Assembly: GCA_033439295.1 (NCBI GenBank)
Contig: JAVTLE010000014.1
Span: 124,001 to 188,000 of the forward strand
Direction of reading: 5' to 3'
DNA length: 64,000 nt
Source: Deuterostichococcus epilithicus
Lineage: Eukaryota; Chlorophyta; Trebouxiophyceae; Prasiolales; Stichococcaceae
A program made the position numbers and the translations under genes. Below are positions 39,787-55,144 of this stretch, in pieces. The notes below the pieces were generated by a model. The model was not told where the DNA came from, did no database searches, and worked only from the letters and a program-made list of their open reading frames with translations. The first letter of the stretch is position 1; the number at the start of each line of letters is the position of its first letter.

Positions 39787-40787
39787 TCACTTCGGGTTCC
39801 TGCATGTGCCATCCACAACAACTTTCAGACACAAACTTCGGATCGCACAGCTCCACAGTTGACTCCCCTCCGGACGCATCATCACAACAGGCCTTCCTGG
39901 CAGGTGTAAACTGAAGAGCTGCAAGGCGCACCGCAGAACCAGGATGACGCTGTCGCCTCGCAGGAATAGTTTGCTGATGAACCTAACATTGCAGACGCAG
40001 CAGTTGACGAACATCAGGCCCTTGCTCGGCTATCCATGACCGCAGACAGACAAACAGCTCTGTTTCGCAGCCCGAATGTCTGCCAGACTTGGTTCTGTAG
40101 TCACGGCCGGCCATGCAGGAACACACACACCTGTCCTTGTTGACGGGCTGTTTCCCCTTCTTGCCCTTGCCGGTCTTTGGCACCTGCACCAGCACAAGCA
40201 GCAGATATGACATGGTGTGTCATGCTGTTGCACATGCTGCCACTTTTCCTGGAACCGCATGATGCAGTAGCCCGACCTCACAGGCCCTGCCCAGTCCGCG
40301 AGCACGTGATGTGCGACCAAATGCACAGTACACATCTCTCGACTCACCTCCGTCCACATTTCTCGCACGTTCTCAAGGATCATGTTGCAATGGCGGTCGA
40401 AAGCCTTGACGCGCGCCAGCAGCTTCCGGTTGTTTCTGCAGAGCAAGCCGCACAGTGCTCAAGTGCCGTGGGGCAGGGCGGTGCTGGGTTGCAGCCGCTC
40501 GCTGGCGCCCAGCACAGGTCATGCAGCAGGCCATCGCAATTCCCCTGGCAGCAGCCGGCCAGTGTGCCGTCGAGGGAAAGGCAGTTGCACAGCGCACCGC
40601 CCATCACTAGGCGCTGTCATAGCACAAGACCGGCATCATGGCACACATCGGCGCACCTGCAGTTGATGAGCACTTGCGAATTGCTCTTCACGGACTGCGT
40701 CAGAACGGACAGCGGCCCCGAGCGGTAGCTCTCGATCTCCTTTGCCTCCAGCTCATCCACGGTCGGGTGCTTGGCTGCGTCAGTCAT
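39787..40787 (-). CDS. SNRPD2: small nuclear ribonucleoprotein Sm D2
   Basis: Core Sm-ring protein of spliceosomal snRNPs. All five exons fit base by base: 40787-40657, 40435-40348, 40183-40131, 39982-39932 and 39799-39787, giving 111 residues plus stop. Sm motif 1 spans [40 protein letters not shown] and [11 protein letters not shown]. The D2-specific loop follows as [16 protein letters not shown], then Sm motif 2, [17 protein letters not shown]. The last exon is only 13 bases and supplies NPK-stop, the usual SmD2 ending. All introns are GT-AG. The N-terminus [20 protein letters not shown] is acidic and lineage-variable. Start ATG at 40787. Confidence 0.96.
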
Positions 40788-41845
40788 TGTGACGCCGCTG
40801 CGAATGGCGCGGTGGGCCCGCCCTGTTCTTCAACACAACACCTGCACGGCGTTCCGGATCGACAATGGCACATTCTGCTGGTCGCGTGCGGCATGTGTGC
40901 AGGCGATCACAGCCCGCACGACACCATGTCAGCTCGTGAAGCCCGGCCACTGTGCAGGTGGACTCCGACACCGGCAGCTCTTTGGCGTTTCAACAGCCGA
41001 TGCCAAAGTAGATGGCTGATCGATTCCCAGCTGTTCATCACCTGTGCGCTGCGGGCCTGGCTGGCTCGGTTCGAAGCGATGATTTGCTGCACCACTGATG
41101 TGGACGGGCTATGGGTGTGGGCGGCGCGGCGGCTGCTGTCGACTCAGAGATAGAGCCAAAGGTGGAGGAAGGAGAACTTATGCAGTTGAGCAATCGGCAG
41201 CTCGCAGTTGTGCAGGCTTCTAGCCCGTGTGAAGACTGGTGCTGGAGACTGAAGACGCCTAAAGGGTTTATGACGTGAAGCCACGACTTGCACGGGGCGA
41301 TTTGCGCGCTGCGACTGCCCACCGCCAAAAAACGCGATCGAAGTGGGTCAAAAGCAATCATGATGCTTCGCTTAAAGCCGAGTGCTGGCACGCATGTGAG
41401 GCACCAAGGTGAGGCGGTGCGCGCCACCCCGCTGCCGACATCCAGGGCAAACAAACATCAGGTGGGTGCACCACTTCCCAAAAGCGCGCAAATACGTCTG
41501 CAACTTCAGGATGCCTCGTTTGATGCGTCTCGGACTGGTCCGACGATGTGAATGCGGAGTGTGACATGAGTACTATTCAAGGATGCTGCCCTAGATGCAG
41601 GTTGGCACCGCGTTGCGGGTTGCTTACCAACAGTCTAGCCCATCGCGCAGCGCTTGTCCCTAGGACGCACAAATACATGCGCGTGTTACAGTCAAGGCAG
41701 GAACTTGTGCGAGCTTCCAAGCCGAGGGTAGTCATAGCCAGCGGCGGCGGCAGAGCTCCACACAATGGGCTGGCAGGTGCCGATGTGCCTCTTTGACGAG
41801 CGCCTGACGCCCTTCATAAGTATCGTTCAACGCTTAGCAGACGCC
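40788..41845. other. divergent 5' region between SmD2 and acetylornithine aminotransferase
   Basis: About 1 kb lies between oppositely transcribed starts. The ArgD frame is open upstream to 41765, so its plastid transit peptide could begin earlier. No other gene is supported. Confidence 0.45.
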
Positions 41846-45554
<3,709 letters not shown>

Positions 45555-46338
45555 GCTGCCGTTTGCCACAGTGGCTGCTGTCAGGAGTGCGGCGACTTCT
45601 TTCTAGATTGGAGGGCTTTCAGATTTCACGTGGAAGGAAGTTTGGTGGGGCCTACCAGACCATCGTGTGGTGCTTAGGCTGTACGCGTACAGGGCGGCAG
45701 CAGGATGCTGGCTGAGTGCTGGCGGCTAAATGGTTGATGAACCATTGGAAAACTTGTAGCTATCCTGAGATCTGATGATCATGAGCGTTATGGTCAACCT
45801 GACACAAATAAGAGGGCGTATATCTGGGACCACAAGATTTGGCCGAAAATGCATCACCTGTCGTGGCAAAGTTTCAGATCACAGGAGCAGCTGTCTGCAG
45901 CTGTATGGCGTGCTATGCATGCTTTGGTCCAGGCTGGCATGCGCGCGAGCTTGACAGTAGTAGCGATCGTTCAGCGACTCCACCACGCCGCTATCTAGAT
46001 CGAGCTAAACATCCCAGTTACCACGGCGCATTCAAAGGGCATCGGAAGCGGAGTCCGAGGCTGCGCACGCCTGGTGGGAAGGTGTCGACGTCGAAACGTG
46101 CAGGCCAGCATCGGCGGCCCAATCAGATCTTGATCAGGTAGCGTCAACAGGTCATCCCGGCGTTGAACACGATAGTGCTGCCAAATAAGCCCGATAGCGC
46201 TGTGCGGCAGCTTGCGGCCGGTTCTTAAACGCGAGCAAACCATTCGCTGCACACAAACACTCATTATCTGCTCTCCTCTGCAAGCTCCTACTTTCGCTCA
46301 ATCAACCTCCAGGCAGTCGATTCCAACAAACGTTCGAC
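45555..46338. other. intergenic
   Basis: This lies between ArgD and the small KGG gene, both on the plus strand. It should contain the ArgD 3' UTR and the KGG promoter. No exon is seen. Confidence 0.45.
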
Positions 46339-47275
46339 ATGTCAGGCGCTGAGGGTAAGCCACCGTTACACGCAACCCATCTGCACCTGCCTAGATGTTG
46401 TGCTACCCTCGCGAACGTGGGGGTACTGATGCCGGCGCACCGTCCGCACACGTTCTGCATACTGCATGCTGATTCGCAAGCTGCACTCTTATATCGCATA
46501 TATATGTCACTTCTGTATGGCCAGCATCACAATCAGCGCGCTCTGCGGCCTGCCACCTGCACCAGCACTCGCGATCGAACAGCAGCCAGCTGAACGATCC
46601 ACGTCAATGATCCGCTGCCAAGTTCCATCCCTCCCCCATTCCTACACAGAAGTAGTCTGACTGTCACACTTGGACAATGTCGCAAATCACGGATGCTGTC
46701 GCTCGCGCTGCAGGCCACGTCGATATCCAGAAGACCGGCGAGAAGACCAAGACGGGCGCCGACAAGGAGACCTTTGGTGCGTCCAATTTACATATGTTGT
46801 TTCACTAGATGAACGTCTACTGCGGATACACACCCATCACAGTCATGTGGTGAAGGCCGATCAGCTAAAAACACCATGTCAGCTGAACACCATGGCAATA
46901 GCAGCCATTGTGCAGCACACCTGTCCATGCTGAAAACATGTTACACTCGCTGTTCAACCTAGTTGCGATATTCATGCAGGCACCGGCCGCGCGGCTCAGG
47001 TGGAGGCTGGCAAAAAGGGGGGTGCTATCAGTGCCAGCGCCTCACCTGAGGAGCGTCATGTGAGTGCTTGCAAGATGATTGTGCTCGTTCATACTGACTG
47101 CTATTGGAATGTTGCTCATATCATATCTCCCCAACTCATCACCTTTTGCTTTGCTGAAGCTTCTCTGCTGAAGCTGGTTTAATGAAAGTCTTGTTGTCCA
47201 CTCAATGTGATGTTGTACATGCAGGAGCGTGCGATGAAGGCTGGCGAGAAGCAGAAGAAGGACTCGTCGGAGTAG
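46339..47275 (+). CDS. 69-residue KGG-motif hydrophilic protein
   Basis: Four exons fit exactly: 46339-46354, 46714-46776, 46980-47059 and 47225-47275 (210 bases). The product is highly charged and has no hydrophobic segment: MSGAEGHVDIQKTGEKTK, GADKETFGTGRAAQVEAG, KKGGAISASASPEERHERAM, KAGEKQKKDSSE. The GKKGG....SPEERHERAMKAGEK stretch resembles the KGG stress-induced repeat and group-1 LEA (Em) proteins, which protect against drying and osmotic stress. Only one repeat is present, so the family call is tentative. A TGTAA motif, the usual green-algal poly(A) signal, lies at about 47385. The first exon is only 16 bases. All introns are GT-AG. Confidence 0.8.
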
Positions 47276-47481
47276 AAAGTTCGCGATGAATTTGCGATGA
47301 ACAGTGTTGATTTCTGCAATTTACTTTTGAGTATATCAACATTGTTATCATCGTTGCGATTTTGGTCCAAATGATTCTTGGTCCTTGTAACTGGCAGTCG
47401 TGATACACCCACCTTCCACCATTCAAGTGCACAAGTGCCAATCATGAAACTACAGCACATACACCAAACCTTTCCTCTACA

Positions 47482-48715
47482 TCACAACCTGATCCTGCCA
47501 CTTGAAGCATTGATCAATGCAGCTTGCAATGCTGCTGCTTTCCCTGCTTGTACACTCACATTGACCTTCACCACCTGACCATCTTGCACATATACTTCCT
47601 CCAATCGTTCAGCACTGAACTTGTCCAGTTGTCCATACACAACCCCGATGTCGTCAACTGGTGCCTACACCACCCTTGCGAAGATCAGACAACCTTCATG
47701 CACAATCCTCAACATTGTGTGAGTACATAAGCAACATGACCATTGTCTCCTTCTAGAGATGCTGCCAAATTCAACTGCATAGCATTTTCAAGCATGCAAT
47801 GCTCTTACCTCCAGCCAGAACTGGTGCATGGGTTGCACAGTGCACTGCTTGGCGCTGCGCAAACACTCACGCGCTGCGCCCCCATACGCACGGATGAGAC
47901 CACCAGCGCCAAGCTTCGTCCCTCCAAAGTGCCTGCAAAATCGTTCAGCTACTCTTGTCCTGCACATGCTTTCCTGCACCCCGAGAGGCTCCTTTGCCTC
48001 ACTTCGCAGACGGGAGTGCAAAGGATTTCAGGTCATTTAAACCCCAAACAAATCCGTGAGGCACCTGGCAACCAGGACGCAGACGCCGTTCAGGCCCTCC
48101 CCCGTGATGGCATTCAAAATTGGTGCGCCGGCAGTGCCGCCAGGCTCGCCATCATCCGAGCTGCGAAACTGGTCGCCGATCTTGTATGCGAAGCAGTTGT
48201 GGCTGGCGGTGGGGTCACTGCCGTCGCCTATGAACTGCAGAGCCTGTCCACGCCGGACAACAGACGTGTTGGAGGGTGACAAGAGTGCTAGTTGCATCAC
48301 AACGATTCCAGGCCAGAACCGCGGCACCTGCGTCGCCAAGTGAGCTTGGACAGTAGGCGGTTCACCTCCTCAGGGCTGCTTGTCGGCCACGCCGTCGTAA
48401 TGAACTTGCTCTTCTTGACCTCCACCGTCACACTGAACTTGCCGGCGAGCGTCCGGTAGCTGAATGCGCAAGTGCAACCCGATCTGGGGCCTGAAAATTT
48501 ATGGCAAAGATGCTCGAGCAGTACCTTTCAAACTCTCGTTCGACTCGCCTGTGCTTTGCGCCGGTCTCGCTGGCGGCCCGACACGATGCCGCATGGCGCC
48601 GCGGCGGCGCACTACGAACTGCCCTTTTTGTCGTCGGGAGGTGGCCCAATGTCAGAAAAGAATTTCGGCAGCCTCTGCAGGCATCATGAGACATCAAACG
48701 GCAGCATCGCAGCAT
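47482..48715 (-). CDS. IMPACT/YigZ-family protein (UPF0029), probably organellar
   Basis: Exon 1 begins [18 protein letters not shown] (ATG 48715), with an Arg/Ser/Ala-rich, presequence-like stretch. It joins [20 protein letters not shown] and [19 protein letters not shown]. Next is [20 protein letters not shown] with [20 protein letters not shown], the invariant SDDGEPxGTAGxPIL core of the family, then [20 protein letters not shown], and finally [20 protein letters not shown] ending SSGRIRL, stop 47482-47484. Eukaryotic IMPACT/Gcn1-binding members regulate translation under stress; this one lacks an RWD domain and is closer to bacterial YigZ. An in-frame ATG at 48694 is an alternative start. 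The gene is divergent from sulfite reductase. Confidence 0.88.
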
Positions 48716-49063
48716 CAGCCGAGCGCTGCACCTCACAACGTTGTGTCAGTGTTGCAAGTTTCTCGCAGAGGGGATCGGCGGCTGCTCAGGCTGTTGCGAG
48801 GGGGCACTTGCATTTGCAAAGGTAGCTGTAAAGATCTTTCCGTGTCGCTTGTTGCAGTTCTGTCGATATGACCAGCTGCACGTGTACCCGACGTGCCTTC
48901 ATGCTGAGAGTCCACATGCCACTGGACTGCAGTCCCTCGAACAGAAGCTGATTACGTTCAACTAAGCGTAATTGGCAAGTGCACGCTGAGTCGCGACTCG
49001 CGACAGAGTTTGTCCTGACGAGCCCCCATTCGCATCTCACATCGCCAAAGCTACTGTCACACC
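48716..49063. other. short divergent promoter region (IMPACT / sulfite reductase)
   Basis: About 350 bases separate the two start codons, so both promoters and 5' UTRs share this space. I see no distinct element. Confidence 0.4.
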
Positions 49064-52000
49064 ATGGAGGCGCTGCTGCAACAGCGCGCGCAGCTGCCGG
49101 GCGCGGAGCGACTGGTGTGCAGTGGCGCACACCTGCGCGGTGCGCCTCTGGAGCACGGCCGGGTGTTCAGCGGCCGATGTGCCAGCAGCAGCAATAGGTG
49201 CGAACATAAAAGCATCGTGTGCGCTTTCCGAGGCGCCAAACCGACGAGCAGCCGGTCCGCAGCCGTGACGTTGCTCAGGAGGATGGGGCGGAGACGTGGC
49301 TGCAGCAGTGTGCTGTTGGCCTGCGTGCTGCTTTACACTCACTTTGACACAGAATGCATACAAGGCTGTGTCCACCTGCTATCGTCGGCTGCAGATGTCT
49401 CATCTGGACAGCTGCACCCGATGCAGGGGCCAGTTGCAAGTCACAAATGTGGCGACGCCCTCGCGGCCGCCCACGGCCAAGCCCGCCAAGCGAAGCAAGG
49501 TGGAGATCATAAAAGAGAACTCGGACTACCTGCGACACCCGCTCATGCAGGTATGCGCCTGCATATTGCGCCACGCGCACAAGTGGCCCCTTGCACGGCG
49601 CACCACATGCAGATGAGATCATGGCCAGCAGACCGCTCTTGTAAGCGTGCGAGTGGCGCTGCCTCGCCGCTGCAGCATTGCTCGCTGGTCTGCCTCCTGG
49701 CACACCTGGCAGACTGCGTGCTGATGGCTGCGAGCGGATACTTGGACAGGATCTGGTGTCGGAGGCCACCAACATCTCCGAGGAGAGCATGCAGCTCATG
49801 AAGTTCCACGGCAGTTACCAGCAGGACGACCGCGACCGGCGGACCGGGGGCAAGGGCAAGGAGTATCAGTTCATGATGCGCACGCGACAGCCTGGCGGCC
49901 ATGTGTCCAACCGCCTGTACAAGGTCATGGACGACCTTGCAGATCTGGTGAGTGGCCTGGGAACAGCTTCGAAAGCGTGTATGCCATGTCCCTTATAGCT
50001 TCCTCGCAGGGCGGTGGTCTCAGCAACACTTGTCGAGCCGGATCAGTGAGCCTCTGGAAACGCTCTGCTGGCAGCGCTGAGGCGCCTCCCTCCTGCGACC
50101 GCAGTTTGGCAACGGCACGCTGCGGCTCACCACGCGGCAGTGCTACCAGCTTCACGGCGTGCTGAAGCAGGACCTGAAGTCCGTGTTCTCGTCCGTCGTC
50201 AAGAACATGGGCTCCACCCTGGTGGGTCTCTCAGAGACGCCTCCAAAAGCCAATGCAAGCCTAGCCTTGATTGAAGCCTTGACACCCTCGCCATCGAGCT
50301 GCGTTGCATACCGATGCATCTGCTGTTGCACCTGCCTGTCAGCAGCCTCTGCTGCCAGCGATGACATGGCCACCCTTGCTGTGCAGGGCGCGTGCGGCGA
50401 CGTCAACCGCAACGTCATGGCAGCGCCGGCGCCCTGGAAGGATCGTGCGGACTATGCTGACGCAGAGCAGGTGGCCAACGACATCGCCAACCTGCTGGCG
50501 CCGCAAGCGGGCTCCTACTACGATGTGTGGCTGGACGGCGAGAAATGGTACTCAGAGACCTTTGAGGTGAGCCGCATTTACACCGCAAACATGCTTCTAT
50601 CGACCCGAACAGTCACACCTGGCTGGACAGCAATACTTGGTAACGGGAGACCCATTCAATGTGAGTGGGTTTGGGACGTCTGCACATGCGACTTGCGGCT
50701 GTCACGGACTCATACCTGCTCAGCGACGATGTCATACTTATAAGGTCGTCAGCAAGCTGCCCTAATTTGGAAAGGGCAGATCTGTATCTGCAAGAGAAGT
50801 GCAGATCTGTATCTGCAAGAGAAGTTTTTCTTGGGAGCTCAGGAGGGCAGCAGCGCCACGGGCTCTTGCAGCACCACGGGCTCTTGCTGTCTGGGCCCTG
50901 TGAGCTGACCTCTGCTCCATTGCGAACCGCAGCACCCGCATGTGACGGAGGCGCGCGACTTCAATGGCTTTGGCACCAACTTCGTGGGCAGCCCGGAGCC
51001 CATCTACGGGCAGCAGTACCTGCCACGCAAGTTCAAGGTGGGCCAGCCCTCCTCTTGGCAGCTCGGCCGCCGCGCTCTGAGAGGCAGTATCTTGCCGTGT
51101 CGCGTGCTGCGGCTGCCAAGTCAGTGCCAGCCCCGCCTGGCTGCAGAGCCTGTGGCTGGAGGCCAACTGCTCAGGTTGCTGCACACAGGGTTTGCATGTG
51201 CTGATGCGGTCAAGCCGGTGGGACAATGGCCCACGCTTCTTGATCTATGCTCAATGTGTCCAGGTGGGCGTGACGGTGCCCGGCGACAACAGCATCGACG
51301 TGCTGACCAATGACGTGGCGGTCGTGGTCATCAGCAACGACGCTGGCGAAGTCGAGGTGCGCCGCACTGCCTTGCTGCTGGTCTCCTGCATGTGACCAGC
51401 ATCCGTCCCTGTGTCCCTGCGTGGCGATGGCCTCGCACGGCCTGGGTCGATTCCACTGAGTCCCAACGGATTCTAGGTGTGAGGCTCCAGTGTGCAACAT
51501 TCACATGCGCCGCAAGCACGGCTATCTCCTTGTGCTCGTGCAGCCCTGTGCACCCGACTGCGTTGCACTTGTAACCTACTCCCCGACTGGCTTGTGACGC
51601 ATGCAGGGCTACGACTTGCTGGTGGGCGGCGGTATGGGGCGGGCGCACCGCAACGCAAGCACCTTCCCGCGGCTCGCAGACCCCATCGGTTTTGTGCCGA
51701 AGGCCGACCTGCTGTACGCGCTCAAGGCCATCGTCGCCACGCAGCGTGACTACGGTGGGTCGCAGGTTGTTGGCCTTGCCTGAGGTCCTATGTCTTGCGA
51801 CATGCTTTCTTTAGACCTGCGGTGTGTCGCGTCGTACATCACGGGGGTGCCGGCAACGGCCTCCCCGCTGTGCGCCGGCGGCTGCCACGGCCAGCTGTGC
51901 GCACGACATGAGCCGCAGCCGCAGCCGCAGCTGCAGCCGCAGCCACCCGACGTAGGGATCCGCACCCATACCCGGCGGCGGACTGGTCCGGTTTCTGAGC

Positions 52001-54688
52001 GCATGTTCGGTCTCTGAGCACAGGCCGGCGAGACGACCGGAAGCAGGCGCGCATGAAGTACCTCGTCCAGGAGTGGGGCATGCCCAAGTTCCGCTCCGTG
52101 GTGGAGCAGTATTACGGCAAGAAGTTCCAGGCCTTCAGGTGGGCGTCGCGGCATGCCCAAACGTCTTGGCGGACCCCAGACCTCAACCTGTAGAACGAGA
52201 ACGCGTTTTATTGCGGATATGAACCTTCGTGGCTGGGGAAGGACCCTGGGGCTGCTGCCTGGACAGCGGAGCTCGGCAGATTCGTCGTCAGTTGCAGCGG
52301 CAATGCGACGTGTTGGCAGGTGCCTGTACCTCACCCAAACCCCGGATCCTGACCGCTGACTGTGTCACCGCTGCCGCCGCCCGCAGGCCGCTGCCCAAGT
52401 GGGAGTTCAAGGACTATCTCGGCTGGCAGGAGCAGGGCGACGGCAAGTTGGCCTATGGCGTGTTCGTGCAGAACGGGCGCCTTAAGGGGGAGATGAAGAA
52501 GGCTCTGCGCCAGGTGCTTAGCATGGTTGAGGACTCGGGGCGATCAGCCTCGTGCAGCTTGCGCGCCTCTTCCGCGTCGGCGTTCTGTCTCCTGCTGTGG
52601 CACAGCTCGATGCCTCCGGCTGTCCGCCAGCAGCTCCCAGCGCAGCTGTTGCCTCGCACGATATGCCGAAGGCCGGTGTTTGGAGAGTGGCAGCATGCTT
52701 ACTGGGCCGTGGCCTGCACCCGGAGTCCCTCAAATGCTCCTGTGGACTGCGCTTCACCACTGACAGTGCGCTGCCTCCACCATGCTCCCCCAGGTCATCG
52801 AGCGGTATGAGCTGCCGGTGCGGCTGACGGCCAACCAGAACCTCATGCTGCTGGACGTGGAGCCGGCCTGGAAGGCGGACATCATCACCACCCTTGGTGC
52901 GCGCCCGGGCTACTGATATACAAAATTGATAATAATTTCTAGACGATTATTATGAGACAACAGTAATTACTGATATCCCTGCATCGCTGCTTCGTGCATG
53001 CCGGTCATACCGCAGGGCGCGCGGGAAACATGGCGCGTGCGCGGTAGCTGCTTTCCTGCCGTGCTGGCCATGCGCCGGCTGCAAAGCTGTGTGCGCAGCG
53101 CTGGCGACCGGATGTGTGCATGTTGGGCGCCAAGTCTTGAGACCAAGTGCTCGGATGACGCGCTACCCAGTTCAACATCTAAACATAGTGATTGCCAGTT
53201 CGTGACACGTGTGTGGTCCGTCTCGCCGGCAGGCACGGCGGGCGTGAAGGAGCTGTTCGAGCTGGACGCCATCGAGCGGCAGTCCATGGCCTGCCCGGCG
53301 CTGCCGCTGTGCGGGCTGGCCATCGGCGAGGCGGAGCGCTCCATGCCGGACGTCAATCGCCGTATCCGCGCGCTGCTGGACCGCCTCCAGTTCCCGCCCG
53401 ACTTCCCCATTGTGGTGCGTGCGCCCTGAACCGTGAACCACCCCTGCCGACGGCCTGCCGGCACGCTCGCACCGCAGCTGCCGCAGCGCCGCACGGGGCG
53501 GCGGCGTGCAGCCGGTGCCGCCGCATCGCCAGGAGCTGAGGCAAGGGCGCACAGGACACCGCGCGCTGTTGATGCAGGATGTGTGTGCTCTGGGGCGGCG
53601 GCCGGACGCTGCACCGCTTCCGGGTCCAGCCTGCAGGCGCGGGCCCCGACCGCAGGGCCTGCCTATGAACCACGATGATGCGGCACTCCATGCTGGACTT
53701 GCTCGCTCACCGCGCCTCACACCTCAAAATAAAATCCTGCAGGTGCGCATGACGGGGTGCCCCAACGGGTGCGCGCGGCCGTACACGGCGGAGCTGGGCC
53801 TCGTGGGCGACGGCCCCAACAGCTACCAGGTGTGGCTCGGCGGCGCCGCCAACCAGTCGCGCCTGGCCGAGACGTACCAGGAGCGCGTCAAGATGCAGGT
53901 GCGCTTTGATAAGGTTTTAGGTCTCAAACCTCAAAACCCCACTTCTGAGCAGGCTTATGTTGAGGCCTAGCTGCGCGGTGCGCGGCTGGCCTGCTCGATG
54001 CTTGCGTCCGCTCCAGCATCTGGCATCACATGACGCTGATCCGGCGCCTACATCTGTGCGCCACGTTCAAGCCAGCCAGGGTGCCCAGGGTCGGATCTGG
54101 CGCTGCAATCATGACACCCTGGCACACAGGCCCGGACGTTCCACGTTCTGCTGCAGCCTTTGGGTCTAAACTGTTAACCCTATTATGCAGGACCTGGAGA
54201 AGGTCCTGGAGCCGCTGCTCTTCTTGTATAAGGAGAAGGCGCGCGCTGACGAGCTCTTCGGCGACTTCTGCGCCCGCACCGGCTTTGACGCCCTGCGCGC
54301 CTACTCCGCCGCCTACGTCGCGCCGGAGCAAGTCTCCTCGCTACCGCAGGCGCGTCCGTCGCCGCTCCCGCAGTGCCTCCTGGCTAAATCGCATTCATGA
54401 CCGCCCCTTTGCACAGTCCCCCATGCAGCAATCGCTGCAGCGCGCTTGCGGCAACAATGGCTTCGCCATCTGCAACATGCATCATTTAGGCACTGCTGTG
54501 TCGCTGCTGTTACAGCAAGCAATTGCGATCTGACGCCGACTCTGACAGCGCTGCTGCATGGTGCCCTGCAGGTGGGTCTGAAGGCAGACACGCATGAGCG
54601 GGCGGCGGCGCTGGCGGCGCGGCAGGGCAAGAGCATGAGCCATGTCATCAGCGAGGCAGTCGAGCGCGGCATGCTGGCCACCCATTGA
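49064..54688 (+). CDS. SIR: ferredoxin-sulfite reductase, plastid, with RHH-like C-terminal tail
   Basis: Reduces sulfite to sulfide with six electrons from ferredoxin, using siroheme and a 4Fe-4S cluster. Exon 1 (start 49064) is a transit-peptide-like [18 protein letters not shown] segment. Body exons: [60 protein letters not shown] with [130 protein letters not shown]. Cluster cysteines sit in [20 protein letters not shown] and [20 protein letters not shown]. After a last catalytic exon ending [10 protein letters not shown], a separate exon (54572-54688) adds 38 residues: [38 protein letters not shown]. These match a ribbon-helix-helix pattern. The exon before the tail may use a weak GT or a GC donor. 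Confidence 0.93.
50776..50886. repeat. two adjacent tandem duplications in a sulfite reductase intron
   Basis: A 25-base unit is repeated perfectly at 50776-50800 and 50801-50825; it starts with the near-palindrome GCAGATCTGTATCTGC. Shortly after, an 18-base unit is repeated with one mismatch at 50851-50868 and 50869-50886. Confidence 0.9.
52911..52976. repeat. small AT-rich insertion with 9-base flanking repeats
   Basis: TACTGATAT at 52911-52919 and 52968-52976 flanks 48 bases of AT-rich sequence containing the inverted repeat ATAATAAT/ATTATTAT. It sits in a sulfite reductase intron inside otherwise GC-rich DNA. It resembles a tiny MITE-like insertion with target-site duplication, but there are no clear terminal inverted repeats. 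Confidence 0.5.
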
Positions 54689-55144
54689 GGATCAGCCACA
54701 GACCGGTTGGAATGAGACTCAAGACCGATGTCTCAAGCACCCGGCTGGAATGCCTCAAGAGGCAGCAATCATTGGGGTCTGATGTTATGCTCCTGCAGCG
54801 CTGCTGATGGCAGCATGGCCTGTGATCTCGGAACTCGACAGAGTGGCATGGGCTGGTCAGCAGCCTCGAGTGCCTGCTGCATGTGCAGCAGGCAAACATT
54901 GGTTGTAGATGCTGGGGGTGAGATGTGTGGGTGTCGTATGGGCGGTGGGCGTTGCACTTGAAACGTGGATAACGGCCTCCAGACATAGGTACCATGAGAA
55001 GATGACCGTCACAGGCTGCCGCATGCTGACGCTGTGATGTTAAAGCCTGATAGCCTGGCCAAATTGTGTAAAGTCTGCTGAAGCACGCGCGCACGCCTCC
55101 ACACTCCCAGCAGAGCAGGCGGCTGTCTTTGCTGCCACACCTAG
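54689..55144. other. intergenic, convergent 3' ends
   Basis: This lies between the sulfite reductase stop (+) and the end of kinase-like copy B (-). UTR-like only. Confidence 0.45.

Noticed and set aside
52911-52976. AT-rich island as an origin of replication
   Set aside because: It is too short, intronic and flanked by a direct repeat. An insertion is the simpler reading.
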